The position numbers and the translations under genes were made by a program. The notes beneath the pieces are model-generated. The model was given only the letters and a program-made list of their open reading frames with translations, did no database searches and was not told the DNA's origin. A stretch of DNA of 43,019 bases from Pirellula sp. (GTDB lineage Bacteria; Planctomycetota; Planctomycetia; Pirellulales; Lacipirellulaceae): positions 1 through 43,019 of the forward strand of contig PNKX01000033.1 of the NCBI GenBank assembly GCA_013822725.1. The letters are read 5' to 3'. Shown here piece by piece: positions 16,784 to 24,678 of the stretch (position 1 is its first letter; each line of letters starts with the position of its first letter).

Positions 16784-18058
16784 ATGGCTTCCCCTATCCT
16801 CCACATCAAAGACGCGTACTACTTCGAAGTGCCGCGCGCGTTGTGGAAATCGAATCGACAAACGCGGGACGACTTTCCGGAACACTACATCCGGCTTGAT
16901 TCCGAGTTCCAAGATTGGGAAGCGAAGCGTCAGTACGACGATCTGGCGAAGCTTAAGTCGCTCGAAGGCTTGCCCGCCGAAGCGTCGTTGATGGCTCAGT
17001 ACCATGCCTGGGTTCACAACGACCACAACTTCGCCAAGCCGTTTGATCGCTTCCTGGAAGAAGCGCCGAGCCAAGCCTGGTTCCAGCAACAGCTGGCTCT
17101 CGGCAAATTCGCCAAGCAGGCGAAGGGCGAGTCGGCCGAGGCCTGGAACGCGCGCCTCGACGCCGCGAAGCCGCTGCAGCAGCAATGGGCCCAAATCAAG
17201 GTCCAAGCCGACAACCTGCAAGAGTTCAAAGAGACGGCGCCCGCTTGGTCAAAAGAGAAGATCGCCGAGTACAATCACCAGCTCGACGGCAAGATTCTCA
17301 TCCCGCAGCCGTTCGGCACGCTGAAAAACAATTACGAACCCGAGTCGGGGTTCGCGATTTCCAAGTTCATGATCTTGGAAGCGGTGGTCGCCCTGATTCT
17401 GATCGCTGTCTTCACGATCCTCGCCACGAAAGTTCGCAACGGGCGACCGGCGAAGGGGAAGATTTGGAACCTGTTCGAATCCTTCCTGCTGTTCATTCGC
17501 GACGACATCGCTCGTCCTGCGATCGGCCATCACGACGCCGACCGCTTCGTGCCGCTGCTCTGGACGATTTTCATGTTCGTCCTCGGCTGTAATTTGCTGG
17601 GGATGATTCCGTGGGTTGGCGCCCCGACTGGCAGCTTTAGCGTAACGATTGGTTTAGCGCTCGTGACATTCGCCACGGTCGTCGTCGCTGGTTCGCTTCG
17701 TTTCGGCATCATCGGGTTCTGGAAGAATCAAGTCCCGAAGATGGGTCTGCCGTTGCCGCTGGCGATTTTCATCGTGCCGATGCTCTTCGCGATTGAAGTG
17801 ATCGGTCTGCTCATCAAGCACTTGGTGCTCAGCATCCGGTTGTTGGCGAATATGGTCGCCGGCCACTTGGTGTTGCTCGCCATCATGGGGCTTGCCGTCG
17901 CTGCCGCCGCTAGCGCCAACTGGCATATCACGGCGACGATTTCCGTCGTCGGCTCGGCCCTGTTTAGTCTATTGGAGTTGTTCGTCGCCTTCCTGCAGGC
18001 GTACGTCTTTACATTTTTGTCTGCCCTGTTCATCGGCGCTGCGGTCCATCACCACTAG
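16784..18058 (+). CDS. atpB: ATP synthase Fo subunit a with long N-terminal extension
   Basis: The C-terminal ~240 residues are a normal subunit a: transmembrane helices from about 190 (SKFMILEAVVALILIAVFTIL), the Fo signature in LVLSIRLLANMVAGH at about 347-361 with the essential Arg of the proton path, and a last helix pair ending FTFLSALFIGAAVHHH. The first ~190 residues are unusual. They are soluble, charged and helical (DDFPEHYIRLDSEFQDWEA, then Gln/Ala-rich segments) and have no signal peptide. Total length is 424, against roughly 230-290 in most bacteria. The extension might contact F1 or the b stalk. I see no sign that it is a separate gene; the frame is continuous from ATG 16784. Confidence 0.95.
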   Translation: MASPILHIKDAYYFEVPRALWKSNRQTRDDFPEHYIRLDSEFQDWEAKRQYDDLAKLKSLEGLPAEASLMAQYHAWVHNDHNFAKPFDRFLEEAPSQAWFQQQLALGKFAKQAKGESAEAWNARLDAAKPLQQQWAQIKVQADNLQEFKETAPAWSKEKIAEYNHQLDGKILIPQPFGTLKNNYEPESGFAISKFMILEAVVALILIAVFTILATKVRNGRPAKGKIWNLFESFLLFIRDDIARPAIGHHDADRFVPLLWTIFMFVLGCNLLGMIPWVGAPTGSFSVTIGLALVTFATVVVAGSLRFGIIGFWKNQVPKMGLPLPLAIFIVPMLFAIEVIGLLIKHLVLSIRLLANMVAGHLVLLAIMGLAVAAAASANWHITATISVVGSALFSLLELFVAFLQAYVFTFLSALFIGAAVHHH

Positions 18059-18086
18059 CCGAGCGTTCGAGGCAGGGTTGTCGCTG

Positions 18087-18117
18087 GAACTTACGAAGTT
18101 CTTATTTTTCTAAGGAG
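18087..18117 (+). promoter_or_regulatory. Hairpin, U-run and strong RBS before atpE
   Basis: GAACTT-ACG-AAGTTC (18087-18101) is followed by TTATTTTTC (18102-18110) and the ribosome binding site AAGGAG (18112-18117), nine bases before GTG 18127. The hairpin plus T-run may be a weak terminator or processing site; the RBS is the clearest in the operon. Confidence 0.55.
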
Positions 18118-18126
18118 CTTACTGTC

Positions 18127-18486
18127 GTGACCAAGGTAGCGAAGCTGTTTGCATTGTGTTTGGTGGCCTCGTTGGCGTTGGCCACCCCCGCCTGGGCCCA
18201 AGAAGAAGGCGCTGAAGCCACGACTGCTCCGGCCGTAACGGCTCCGGCTGCTGCGACCGACTGGTCGTTGATCACCTTCTCGGGTGCTTTCGGCGCCGCC
18301 CTCACCACGATCGGCGCCGCTTACGGCATCGGCAAGCTGGCGAGCGCTGCTCTTGAGAGCATGGCCCGTCAGCCCGAAGTCGCCGGCAACATCCAGACGG
18401 CGATGATCATCGCGGCCGCCCTCATCGAAGGTTTCACCTTCTTTGCGTTGTTCATCTGCATGCAGCAGAATCCTTGGGCCGGCTGA
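18127..18486 (+). CDS. atpE: ATP synthase Fo subunit c with signal-peptide-like N-terminus
   Basis: A 119-residue product. Residues 1-24 look like a signal peptide (KLFALCLVASLALATPAWA) followed by an Ala/Thr-rich linker. The c-subunit hairpin spans about 45-115: helix 1 with Gly-rich GAAYGIGKLAS, polar loop ARQPE, and helix 2 with the ion-binding Glu in AALIEGFTFFALF. The Gln of helix 1 and the Ser/Thr after the Glu that mark sodium-binding rings are absent, so protons are the likely coupling ion. A removable N-terminus could direct membrane insertion. It starts with GTG behind a strong AAGGAG, consistent with the need for many c copies per complex. Confidence 0.95.
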   Translation: MTKVAKLFALCLVASLALATPAWAQEEGAEATTAPAVTAPAAATDWSLITFSGAFGAALTTIGAAYGIGKLASAALESMARQPEVAGNIQTAMIIAAALIEGFTFFALFICMQQNPWAG

Positions 18487-18557
18487 TCGTTCGCAGCGGA
18501 GTCGCGAAGCGCCCGCCTGAAGGGGGCGCCCTGTTTCCTCGTGAAGCGAGAGCTGAA

Positions 18558-19190
18558 ATGCGCGGGATTGTTTGGGTAATGTTGAGCACGCTGGCCTTGG
18601 TGCTGGCCGGGTCGAACTATGCCTACGCCGAAGAGGCGCACGGCTCGCACGACCTGGGCCACGGCAACGCCGGGGATAAGCTGGAAGATCCGTCAGAGAT
18701 CAAAGCAGATCTGGCGATCTACACCTTCGCCGTGTTCATGTTGCTGCTGCTCATCCTGGGCACGCTGGCTTGGCCGAAGATCAGCGCCGCTCTCACCGAA
18801 CGTGAAAAGCGGATCGAGGGAAACATCGCCTCCGCCGAGGCGATGAATGAAGAAGCGAAGCGGTTGCTGGCTCAGTACGAGGCCAAGCTGGCCAGCGCCG
18901 CGGCGGAAGTTCGGGCGATGCTTGAAGAGGCTCGCAAGGACGCCGAGGGGACGAAGGAACAGATCATCGCCGAAGCTCGGGCCGGCGCCCAAGCCGAACG
19001 TGATCGGGCTGTTCGCGACATCGACCTCGCGGCCGACCATGCGATGAAGGGCATCGCCGAAACCAGCGCCAACCTCGCGGTGGAGCTGGCCGGCAAGGTG
19101 ATTCGCGAGACGATCAACCCTGCCAAGCAGCAGGAATTGGTTCGCACCGCGCTCGCCAAGATGCACGCCTCGTCCGCCGCCAACAACTAA
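18558..19190 (+). CDS. atpF: ATP synthase Fo subunit b with signal-peptide-like N-terminus
   Basis: From ATG 18558 the product has 210 residues. An N-terminal stretch (MRGIVWVMLSTLALVLAG) ending in YAYAEE looks like a signal peptide. A single transmembrane helix follows at about 50-70 (AIYTFAVFMLLLLILGTLAWP), then a long charged helix/coiled coil (REKRIEGNIASAEAMNEEA onward) that forms the peripheral stalk and meets subunit delta. An alternative in-frame start at 18474 would overlap atpE and add residues without family support, so I reject it. A cleavable leader would leave a periplasmic N-terminus, in keeping with normal b topology. Confidence 0.93.
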   Translation: MRGIVWVMLSTLALVLAGSNYAYAEEAHGSHDLGHGNAGDKLEDPSEIKADLAIYTFAVFMLLLLILGTLAWPKISAALTEREKRIEGNIASAEAMNEEAKRLLAQYEAKLASAAAEVRAMLEEARKDAEGTKEQIIAEARAGAQAERDRAVRDIDLAADHAMKGIAETSANLAVELAGKVIRETINPAKQQELVRTALAKMHASSAANN

Positions 19191-19269
19191 GTTCCCGTTC
19201 GCACCGCAGGCCCATTTAGCCCCATCGCTCAGCACGTTTGCTCGCGACGGACGCCAAACTGGAAACCAA

Positions 19270-19914
19270 ATGGCTGAATTCATCCACACCGACCGCGTCC
19301 GAGATACGGTCTTCGACGTCGACGCCGAGCGATTGGCTGGCGTCTACGCGTCGGCAGGTTTGGACGCAGCCGGCGGCATCGGCGAGCAGGAGCAAGTCGT
19401 CAACGAGTTGGAAGCGATCGTCGGCGAGGTTCTTTCCCTCGATTCGCGCCTGCAGCAGATCCTCGCCTCGGTGCTGATCGCGGCGGAGGAGAAGGTGTCA
19501 ATGCTCGACCGCCTCTTCGGTGGGAAAGTCTCGAAGACGACGCTCAACCTCCTCAAGGTGATGGCTCGGCACAAACGGCTGAACCTGCTGCGCGACGTCG
19601 CGAAAGTCTCGCGCAAGTTGTGGCAAGATCGCTCGGGCCGGATTCCAGTCGAGTTGGAGACCGCCAATCCGCTCGACGCCGCGCTGGAGAAAGAGATCCT
19701 CGTCGCGTTCGGCGACGTGCTCGGCGCCGATCCGATCGTCACGCAGCGAGTGAATCCCGACCTGATCGCCGGCTTCGTCATTCGCGTCGGCGACCGGGTC
19801 TATGACGGTTCGATCCAGACTCGTTTAGAGCAGATGCGACTCAATATGATCGACCGCGCGGTCGACGCGATCCAGCGCAACCCGCGGCAGTTTTTAGATA
19901 AGACCACGGCGTAA
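19270..19914 (+). CDS. atpH: ATP synthase F1 subunit delta (OSCP)
   Basis: A 214-residue protein with the helical N-domain typical of delta/OSCP (YASAGLDAAGGIGEQEQVVNE, then LDRLFGGKVSKTTLNLLKVM) and the C-terminal segment NPDLIAGFVIRVGDRVYDGS, the family signature that links F1 to the b stalk. It is about 30-40 residues longer than usual, mainly at the N-terminus. It lies in the canonical position between atpF and atpA. No clear SD sequence precedes ATG 19270. Confidence 0.92.
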   Translation: MAEFIHTDRVRDTVFDVDAERLAGVYASAGLDAAGGIGEQEQVVNELEAIVGEVLSLDSRLQQILASVLIAAEEKVSMLDRLFGGKVSKTTLNLLKVMARHKRLNLLRDVAKVSRKLWQDRSGRIPVELETANPLDAALEKEILVAFGDVLGADPIVTQRVNPDLIAGFVIRVGDRVYDGSIQTRLEQMRLNMIDRAVDAIQRNPRQFLDKTTA

Positions 19915-19992
19915 CACGCCACCGGCGAACCGCCTGGTTCGCTTTTAGCACAACTACCGATCACCAGATCAACTCAACAGATAAAATTCGCC

Positions 19993-21531
19993 ATGAAGTT
20001 CAATAGCGACGAAATCGCATCGGTTATCCAGAAGGAAATCGAGAACTACGCCGCCCAGATCGACGTCCGCGAAGTCGGCCGCGTGCTGGAAGTCGGCGAC
20101 GGCATCGCTCAGGTCTACGGCCTTTCGGGCGTCATGGCCGGCGAAATGGTCGAGTTCTCCAGCGGCCCGATCGGGCTGGCGTTCAACCTCGAAGAGAACT
20201 CGGTCGGTATCATCATTCTCGGCGATTACCTGTCGATCAACGAAGGGGACGAAGTCCGCTCCACGGGCAAGCTCCTCAGCGTGCCGGTCGGCGATGCGTT
20301 GCTCGGCCGCGTGGTCGATCCGCTCGGCAATCCGATGGACGGTAAGGGCCCAATCGTCACCAGCAAGCGCCGCAACGTCGAAGTGATCGCCACCGGCGTC
20401 GCCGAGCGGAAGCCGGTTACCCAGCCGCTGCAAACCGGCATCAAGGCCGTCGACGCGATGACGCCGATCGGTCGCGGCCAACGCGAACTGATCATCGGCG
20501 ACCGCAAGACCGGCAAGACCGCCGTCGCGCTCGATGCGATTATCAATCAGCGCGACTCGGGCGTGAAGTGCTTCTACGTTGCCATCGGCCAGAAGGAATC
20601 GACGGTCGCCGCGGTCATCGAGCGCCTTCGCGAGACCGGCGCCATGGACTACACGACGGTCATCGTCTCCGGCGCCAGCGCTCCGGCGCCGCTGCAGTAC
20701 GTCGCCCCCTACGCCGGCACCGCGATGGCTGAAGAGTATATGTTCAACGGCGGCCACGCCCTGATCGTGTACGACGATCTCAGCAAGCAAGCCGTTGCCT
20801 ATCGCCAGCTGTCGCTGCTGATGCGGCGCCCGCCAGGTCGCGAGGCGTTCCCCGGCGACGTGTTCTATTGCCATAGCCGTCTGCTCGAACGTTCGGCCAA
20901 GCTCAGCGACGCCCTCGGCGGCGGTTCGCTCACCTCGCTGCCGATCATCGAGACGCTTGAAGGCGAAGTCTCCGCATACATTCCGACGAACGTCATTTCG
21001 ATTACCGACGGCCAGATCTACCTGCAGCCTGACTTGTTCTTCGCCGGCATCAAGCCCGCCATGAACGTCGGCATCTCGGTCTCCCGCGTCGGCGGCGCCG
21101 CCCAGATCAAGGCGATGAAGAAGGTCGCCGGCGGTTTGCGGCTCAACCTCGCTGCCTTCCGCGAACTCGAAGCCTTCGCCCAGCTCGGCACCGAACTCGA
21201 CCCGGCAACGCAAGCCCGTCTCGACCGCGGCTATCGTCTGGTCGAGTTGCTGAAGCAAGGCGTCTTCAATCCGCTGAATATCGTCGACGAAGTCCTGGTG
21301 ATCTACGCCGGCACGCGCGGTCACCTCGACAAGGTCGCTGTGAACCGCGTGCAGGAGTGGGAGAAGACCTTCCTGACGTTCATGAAGGATCAAAAGCCCG
21401 AAGTCCGTCAGGCGATCGCCGACAGCAACGATCTCTCGGACGACACGATCCAACAGATCGAAGCTTCTTTGAAGGAATTCAATTCACAGCACGACTTTGT
21501 CGTCGTCGATGAGGAAGCAATCGTCGCCTAA
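19993..21531 (+). CDS. atpA: ATP synthase F1 subunit alpha
   Basis: A 512-residue non-catalytic nucleotide-binding subunit of F1. The N-terminus KEIENYAAQIDVREVGRV is standard. The P-loop is GDRKTGKTAVAL at about 169 (Lys replaces the common Gln). The Walker B strand is ALIVYDDLSKQA at about 255, and the arginine finger is in SVSRVGGAAQIKAMKK at about 362. Length is normal and no key residue is missing. It lies 78 bp after atpH. No SD sequence is apparent, as for most genes of this operon. Confidence 0.97.
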   Translation: MKFNSDEIASVIQKEIENYAAQIDVREVGRVLEVGDGIAQVYGLSGVMAGEMVEFSSGPIGLAFNLEENSVGIIILGDYLSINEGDEVRSTGKLLSVPVGDALLGRVVDPLGNPMDGKGPIVTSKRRNVEVIATGVAERKPVTQPLQTGIKAVDAMTPIGRGQRELIIGDRKTGKTAVALDAIINQRDSGVKCFYVAIGQKESTVAAVIERLRETGAMDYTTVIVSGASAPAPLQYVAPYAGTAMAEEYMFNGGHALIVYDDLSKQAVAYRQLSLLMRRPPGREAFPGDVFYCHSRLLERSAKLSDALGGGSLTSLPIIETLEGEVSAYIPTNVISITDGQIYLQPDLFFAGIKPAMNVGISVSRVGGAAQIKAMKKVAGGLRLNLAAFRELEAFAQLGTELDPATQARLDRGYRLVELLKQGVFNPLNIVDEVLVIYAGTRGHLDKVAVNRVQEWEKTFLTFMKDQKPEVRQAIADSNDLSDDTIQQIEASLKEFNSQHDFVVVDEEAIVA

Positions 21532-21615
21532 CTTACCGCTTCCGCTGGAACCAGCGGTTAGCTCGCCGTCAGTCGTTTTCACTACAGCCTTCGGTCTACA
21601 GCCTCCAGCCTTTCC

Positions 21616-22497
21616 ATGGCCAATCCCAGAGCACTCGACAAGCGCCGCAAGTCGATCAAGAACATCCGCAAGATTACGCGGACGATGGAATTGATCGCCA
21701 CGGCGCGCTTCAAGAAGGCGATGGATCGCGCTTCGGCGGCGACGTCGTACACGCGGCGGATCACCCAGCTGGTGAACGACCTCACCAAGACGGGTTTGGA
21801 GGTCAGCCATCCGCTGCTCGAACCTCGCGACGAGGTGAAGAAGGCGACGCTGCTCGTCCTCACCGCCAATCGCGGGTTGTGCGGCGGCTTCAACGGCAAC
21901 CTGATTCGCGCCGGCTTGCTTCGCTGGAAGGAACTCAAGCAAGAAGTTCCCGAAACGCGGCTCGAAATCGCCGGCAAGCGCGGCATCGCCGGCTTCAAGT
22001 TCCGCGGCCAGATCGCCGAACACGCCTACACGCACTTTGAAGACAAGCCGACGTTCGACGAGGTCGACCTGCTAGCCACTCGTTATCTCCACGAGTACTT
22101 GACCGGCCAACTCGATCGGCTCGACGTCGTCTACATGAAGTTCGACAGCATCGCCCGGCAAAGCGTTTCCGTCGAGACGCTGCTGCCGCTCGGTTCGCTT
22201 GGCGCCGACGCGAAGGAAGAAGATCCCAACGCCCCGCAGATTCAATACGAATTCCTGCCGTCGCCCGAGAGCATTCTCGAAGAAGTCGTGCCGACCAGCT
22301 TCAAGGTCCGCCTCTTCAAATGCTTCCTCGACTCGGCGGTGAGCGAGCAGATCGCCCGCATGGTCGCCATGAAGAGCGCCACCGAGAACGCCGGCGACCT
22401 GATCAAGCAGCTCAGCATGCAATACAACCGCGCCCGCCAAGGCCGCATCACTTCCGAGTTGATGGACCTCATCGGCGGCGTCGAAGCCCTTAAGTAG
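21616..22497 (+). CDS. atpG: ATP synthase F1 subunit gamma
   Basis: The 293-residue rotor shaft. Both terminal coiled-coil halves are conserved: the N-terminus MANPRALDKRRKSIKNIRKIT with TRTMELIATARFKKA, and the C-terminus AMKSATENAGDLIKQLSMQYN followed by RQGRITSELMDLIGGVEAL. The central Rossmann-like part contains LLVLTANRGLCGGFNGN. It is complete. The spacer to atpD (218 bp) is filled by a large imperfect palindrome, which is unusual inside an atp operon. Confidence 0.96.
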   Translation: MANPRALDKRRKSIKNIRKITRTMELIATARFKKAMDRASAATSYTRRITQLVNDLTKTGLEVSHPLLEPRDEVKKATLLVLTANRGLCGGFNGNLIRAGLLRWKELKQEVPETRLEIAGKRGIAGFKFRGQIAEHAYTHFEDKPTFDEVDLLATRYLHEYLTGQLDRLDVVYMKFDSIARQSVSVETLLPLGSLGADAKEEDPNAPQIQYEFLPSPESILEEVVPTSFKVRLFKCFLDSAVSEQIARMVAMKSATENAGDLIKQLSMQYNRARQGRITSELMDLIGGVEALK

Positions 22498-22512
22498 CAC
22501 ACATTAGAAGTC

Positions 22513-22648
22513 TCTCGCAAAGGCGCAGAGGCGCAAAGAAAAACGCAAAGAAGACGAAGACCAAGGAAGAGATTGAAAAGCGAAGAGAGCGACTTCTGTT
22601 GCTCCCCGTATTCTTTGCGATCCTTTGCGTCTTAGCGCCTTTGCGAGA
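22513..22648. repeat. Imperfect palindromic repeat between atpG and atpD
   Basis: The left arm (22513-22552) begins TCTCGCAAAGGCGC and continues in GCAAAG units. The right arm (22611-22648) is its near reverse complement, with CTTTGCG units, ending at GCGAGA. The arms are identical over their outer 14 bases and then diverge slightly; about 58 bases separate them. If transcribed with the operon it would form a long hairpin in the atp mRNA. Units of this kind occur in the intergenic DNA of many bacteria, as I remember, but I cannot count copies here. Confidence 0.8.
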
Positions 22649-22715
22649 AACATAAAACAAACCACTCCAAGAGACTTCGTTAGACTCCGTCCTACGAATT
22701 AGCCAAAAACGAGCC

Positions 22716-24158
22716 ATGTCCACCGCAACTGCCAAAAACATCGGTCACATCACCCAAATCATCGGCTCGACGTTTGACGTCGAATTTGCCGACGATCAAC
22801 TGCCGCCGATCTTCAACGCCGTGAAGATCAACTCGGAAAACAAAGGGGTGAAGATCAACCTCACCGGCGAGGTGCAGCAGCATCTCGGCGGCGGACGCGT
22901 CCGCTGCATCGCGCTCGGCGCCACCGACGGTTTGATCCGCGGCCAGGAGTGCGTCGACACCGGCGGCCCTGTTTCGGTGCCGGTCGGCAAGGCGACGCTC
23001 GGTCGCGTCTTCAACGTCACCGGCGACGCGGTCGATGGTCGCGGCCCAGTCGCGGCCGAAGAGTACTGGCCGATCCACCGTGACCCGCCGCCGCTCGCCG
23101 ACCTTTCGACCAAGACTGAACTTTTCGAAACGGGCATTAAGGTCATCGACCTCCTCACCCCGTTCGTCCGCGGCGGTAAGGCCGGCCTGTTCGGCGGCGC
23201 CGGTCTCGGCAAGACGGTCATTCTCACCGAGCTCATCGCTCGTATCGCTTCGGCTCACGGCGGTTACTCGGTCTTCGCCGGCGTCGGCGAGCGGACCCGC
23301 GAAGGAACCGACCTCTGGCTCGAAATGCAGGAAGCGAAGATCGGCGACACTGGCCGCAGCGTTCTTGAACAGACCTGCATGGTCTTCGGCCAGATGAACG
23401 AACCGCCCGGTTCGCGTCTCCGCGTCGCCCTCTCGGCCCTGACAATGGCCGAATACTTCCGCGACAAGACGGGCGCCGACACGCTGCTGTTCGTTGACAA
23501 CATCTTCCGCTTCTCGCAAGCGGGCAGCGAAGTGTCGGCCCTCCTCGGTCGTATGCCGTCGGCGGTCGGTTACCAACCGACGCTCGCCAGCGAGATGGGC
23601 GCCCTGCAGGAACGTATCGCTTCGACCAACAAGGGCGCCATCACCTCGGTGCAAGCCGTTTATGTGCCGGCCGACGATCCGACCGACCCCGCGCCTGCCA
23701 CGGCGTTCGGTCAGCTCGACGCCTTCATCTACCTCGAGCGGTCGATTTCAGAAAAGGGCATTTATCCGGCGGTCGATCCGCTGGCCAGCTCGAGCCGAAT
23801 TCTCGACCCGCAGTACGTCGGCGAGCGTCACTACAACGCCGCCCGCCGCGTGCAGATGACGTTACAGCGCTACCGCGAACTGCAAGACATCATCGCGATT
23901 CTCGGCGTCGATGAACTGAGCGAACAGGATAAACTCATTGTCCACCGGGCTCGACGCATCGAGCGGTTCCTGTCGCAGCCGTTCCTCGTGGCCGAAGTTT
24001 TCACTGGCAAGCCGGGCGAGATCACGCCTCTGGCCGACACGATCCGCAGCTTCGAAGAACTGTGCGACGGCAAGTGGGATCACCTCCCCGAAGACGCCTT
24101 CATGTACGTCGGCGTGATCGAACAGGCCGAAGAACAGTGGAAGAAGACCCGCAAATAA
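22716..24158 (+). CDS. atpD: ATP synthase F1 subunit beta, catalytic
   Basis: A 480-residue catalytic subunit. The P-loop is GGAGLGKTV at about 158-166 (Leu replaces the common Val). The catalytic Glu is in GVGERTREGTD at about 190, the Walker B region is DTLLFVDNIFRFSQAGSE at about 255, and the conserved loop is LGVDELSEQDKL at about 400. The sequence is complete and typical. It is the second-last gene of the operon and is separated from atpG by the palindromic repeat, so its translation or mRNA stability may be set separately. No SD sequence is evident before ATG 22716. Confidence 0.97.
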   Translation: MSTATAKNIGHITQIIGSTFDVEFADDQLPPIFNAVKINSENKGVKINLTGEVQQHLGGGRVRCIALGATDGLIRGQECVDTGGPVSVPVGKATLGRVFNVTGDAVDGRGPVAAEEYWPIHRDPPPLADLSTKTELFETGIKVIDLLTPFVRGGKAGLFGGAGLGKTVILTELIARIASAHGGYSVFAGVGERTREGTDLWLEMQEAKIGDTGRSVLEQTCMVFGQMNEPPGSRLRVALSALTMAEYFRDKTGADTLLFVDNIFRFSQAGSEVSALLGRMPSAVGYQPTLASEMGALQERIASTNKGAITSVQAVYVPADDPTDPAPATAFGQLDAFIYLERSISEKGIYPAVDPLASSSRILDPQYVGERHYNAARRVQMTLQRYRELQDIIAILGVDELSEQDKLIVHRARRIERFLSQPFLVAEVFTGKPGEITPLADTIRSFEELCDGKWDHLPEDAFMYVGVIEQAEEQWKKTRK

Positions 24159-24219
24159 TCGCGGCGGGGATTTCCGCCCGAGACGTTAACGCCCAGCTCC
24201 CTTAGCTCCGCAATCGACC

Positions 24220-24657
24220 ATGGCCGCTCACGCCGAATCATCGAGCCACGCGACTCAAGACTCCGGACTGCTGCGCGTCGTCGTCGTCACTCCGGAGCAA
24301 ACGGTGCTCGATGCGACGACCGACTTCGTCGCGTTACCGCTGTACGACGGCGAATTGGGCGTCGCGCCGAGCCATGCCCCGATGATCGGCCGACTCGGCT
24401 ACGGCGAACTGCGGATCGGCCATGGCGAAGGCCAGCGCTACTACATCGACGGCGGCTTCGTGCAGGTCGTCGACAACGTCGTCTCGGTGCTGACGAATCG
24501 GGCGATTCCGGCCACGCGACTCGATGAGACCAAGATCAAGGAATCGATCGCGTTTTTGCTCACGCAGCCCGCGGCGGGCGACGACGAATTGGCTCGTCGC
24601 GAGAAGTCGCTCTCGCAATCGCGAGCCCAACTTCGCGTCGTGCAGCACGCGAAATAG
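24220..24657 (+). CDS. atpC: ATP synthase F1 subunit epsilon
   Basis: A 145-residue protein. The N-terminal beta-sandwich is recognisable (LRVVVVTPEQTVLDATTDFVALPLYDGELGV, with APSHAPMIGRLGYGELRI; quoted here only as landmarks in parts) and the C-terminal two-helix part (LDETKIKESIAFLLTQ, then ELARREKSLSQSRAQLRVV) is the segment that can inhibit rotation in other bacteria. About 18 extra polar residues precede the usual start. It is the last gene of the operon and converges on the endonuclease gene with 21 bp between them; a 12-bp palindrome AACAAGCTTGTT (24669-24680) sits at that junction. Confidence 0.93.
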   Translation: MAAHAESSSHATQDSGLLRVVVVTPEQTVLDATTDFVALPLYDGELGVAPSHAPMIGRLGYGELRIGHGEGQRYYIDGGFVQVVDNVVSVLTNRAIPATRLDETKIKESIAFLLTQPAAGDDELARREKSLSQSRAQLRVVQHAK

Positions 24658-24678
24658 TCGCGCTGGCGAACAAGCTTG

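Noticed and set aside
19969..21453. Long open frame on the minus strand opposite atpA
   Set aside because: Typical GC-rich shadow: the plus strand encodes a complete alpha subunit, and the antisense translation is low-complexity (Asp, Glu, Val, Arg) with no domain.
22692..23654. Minus-strand frame opposite atpD
   Set aside because: Shadow of the beta subunit gene.
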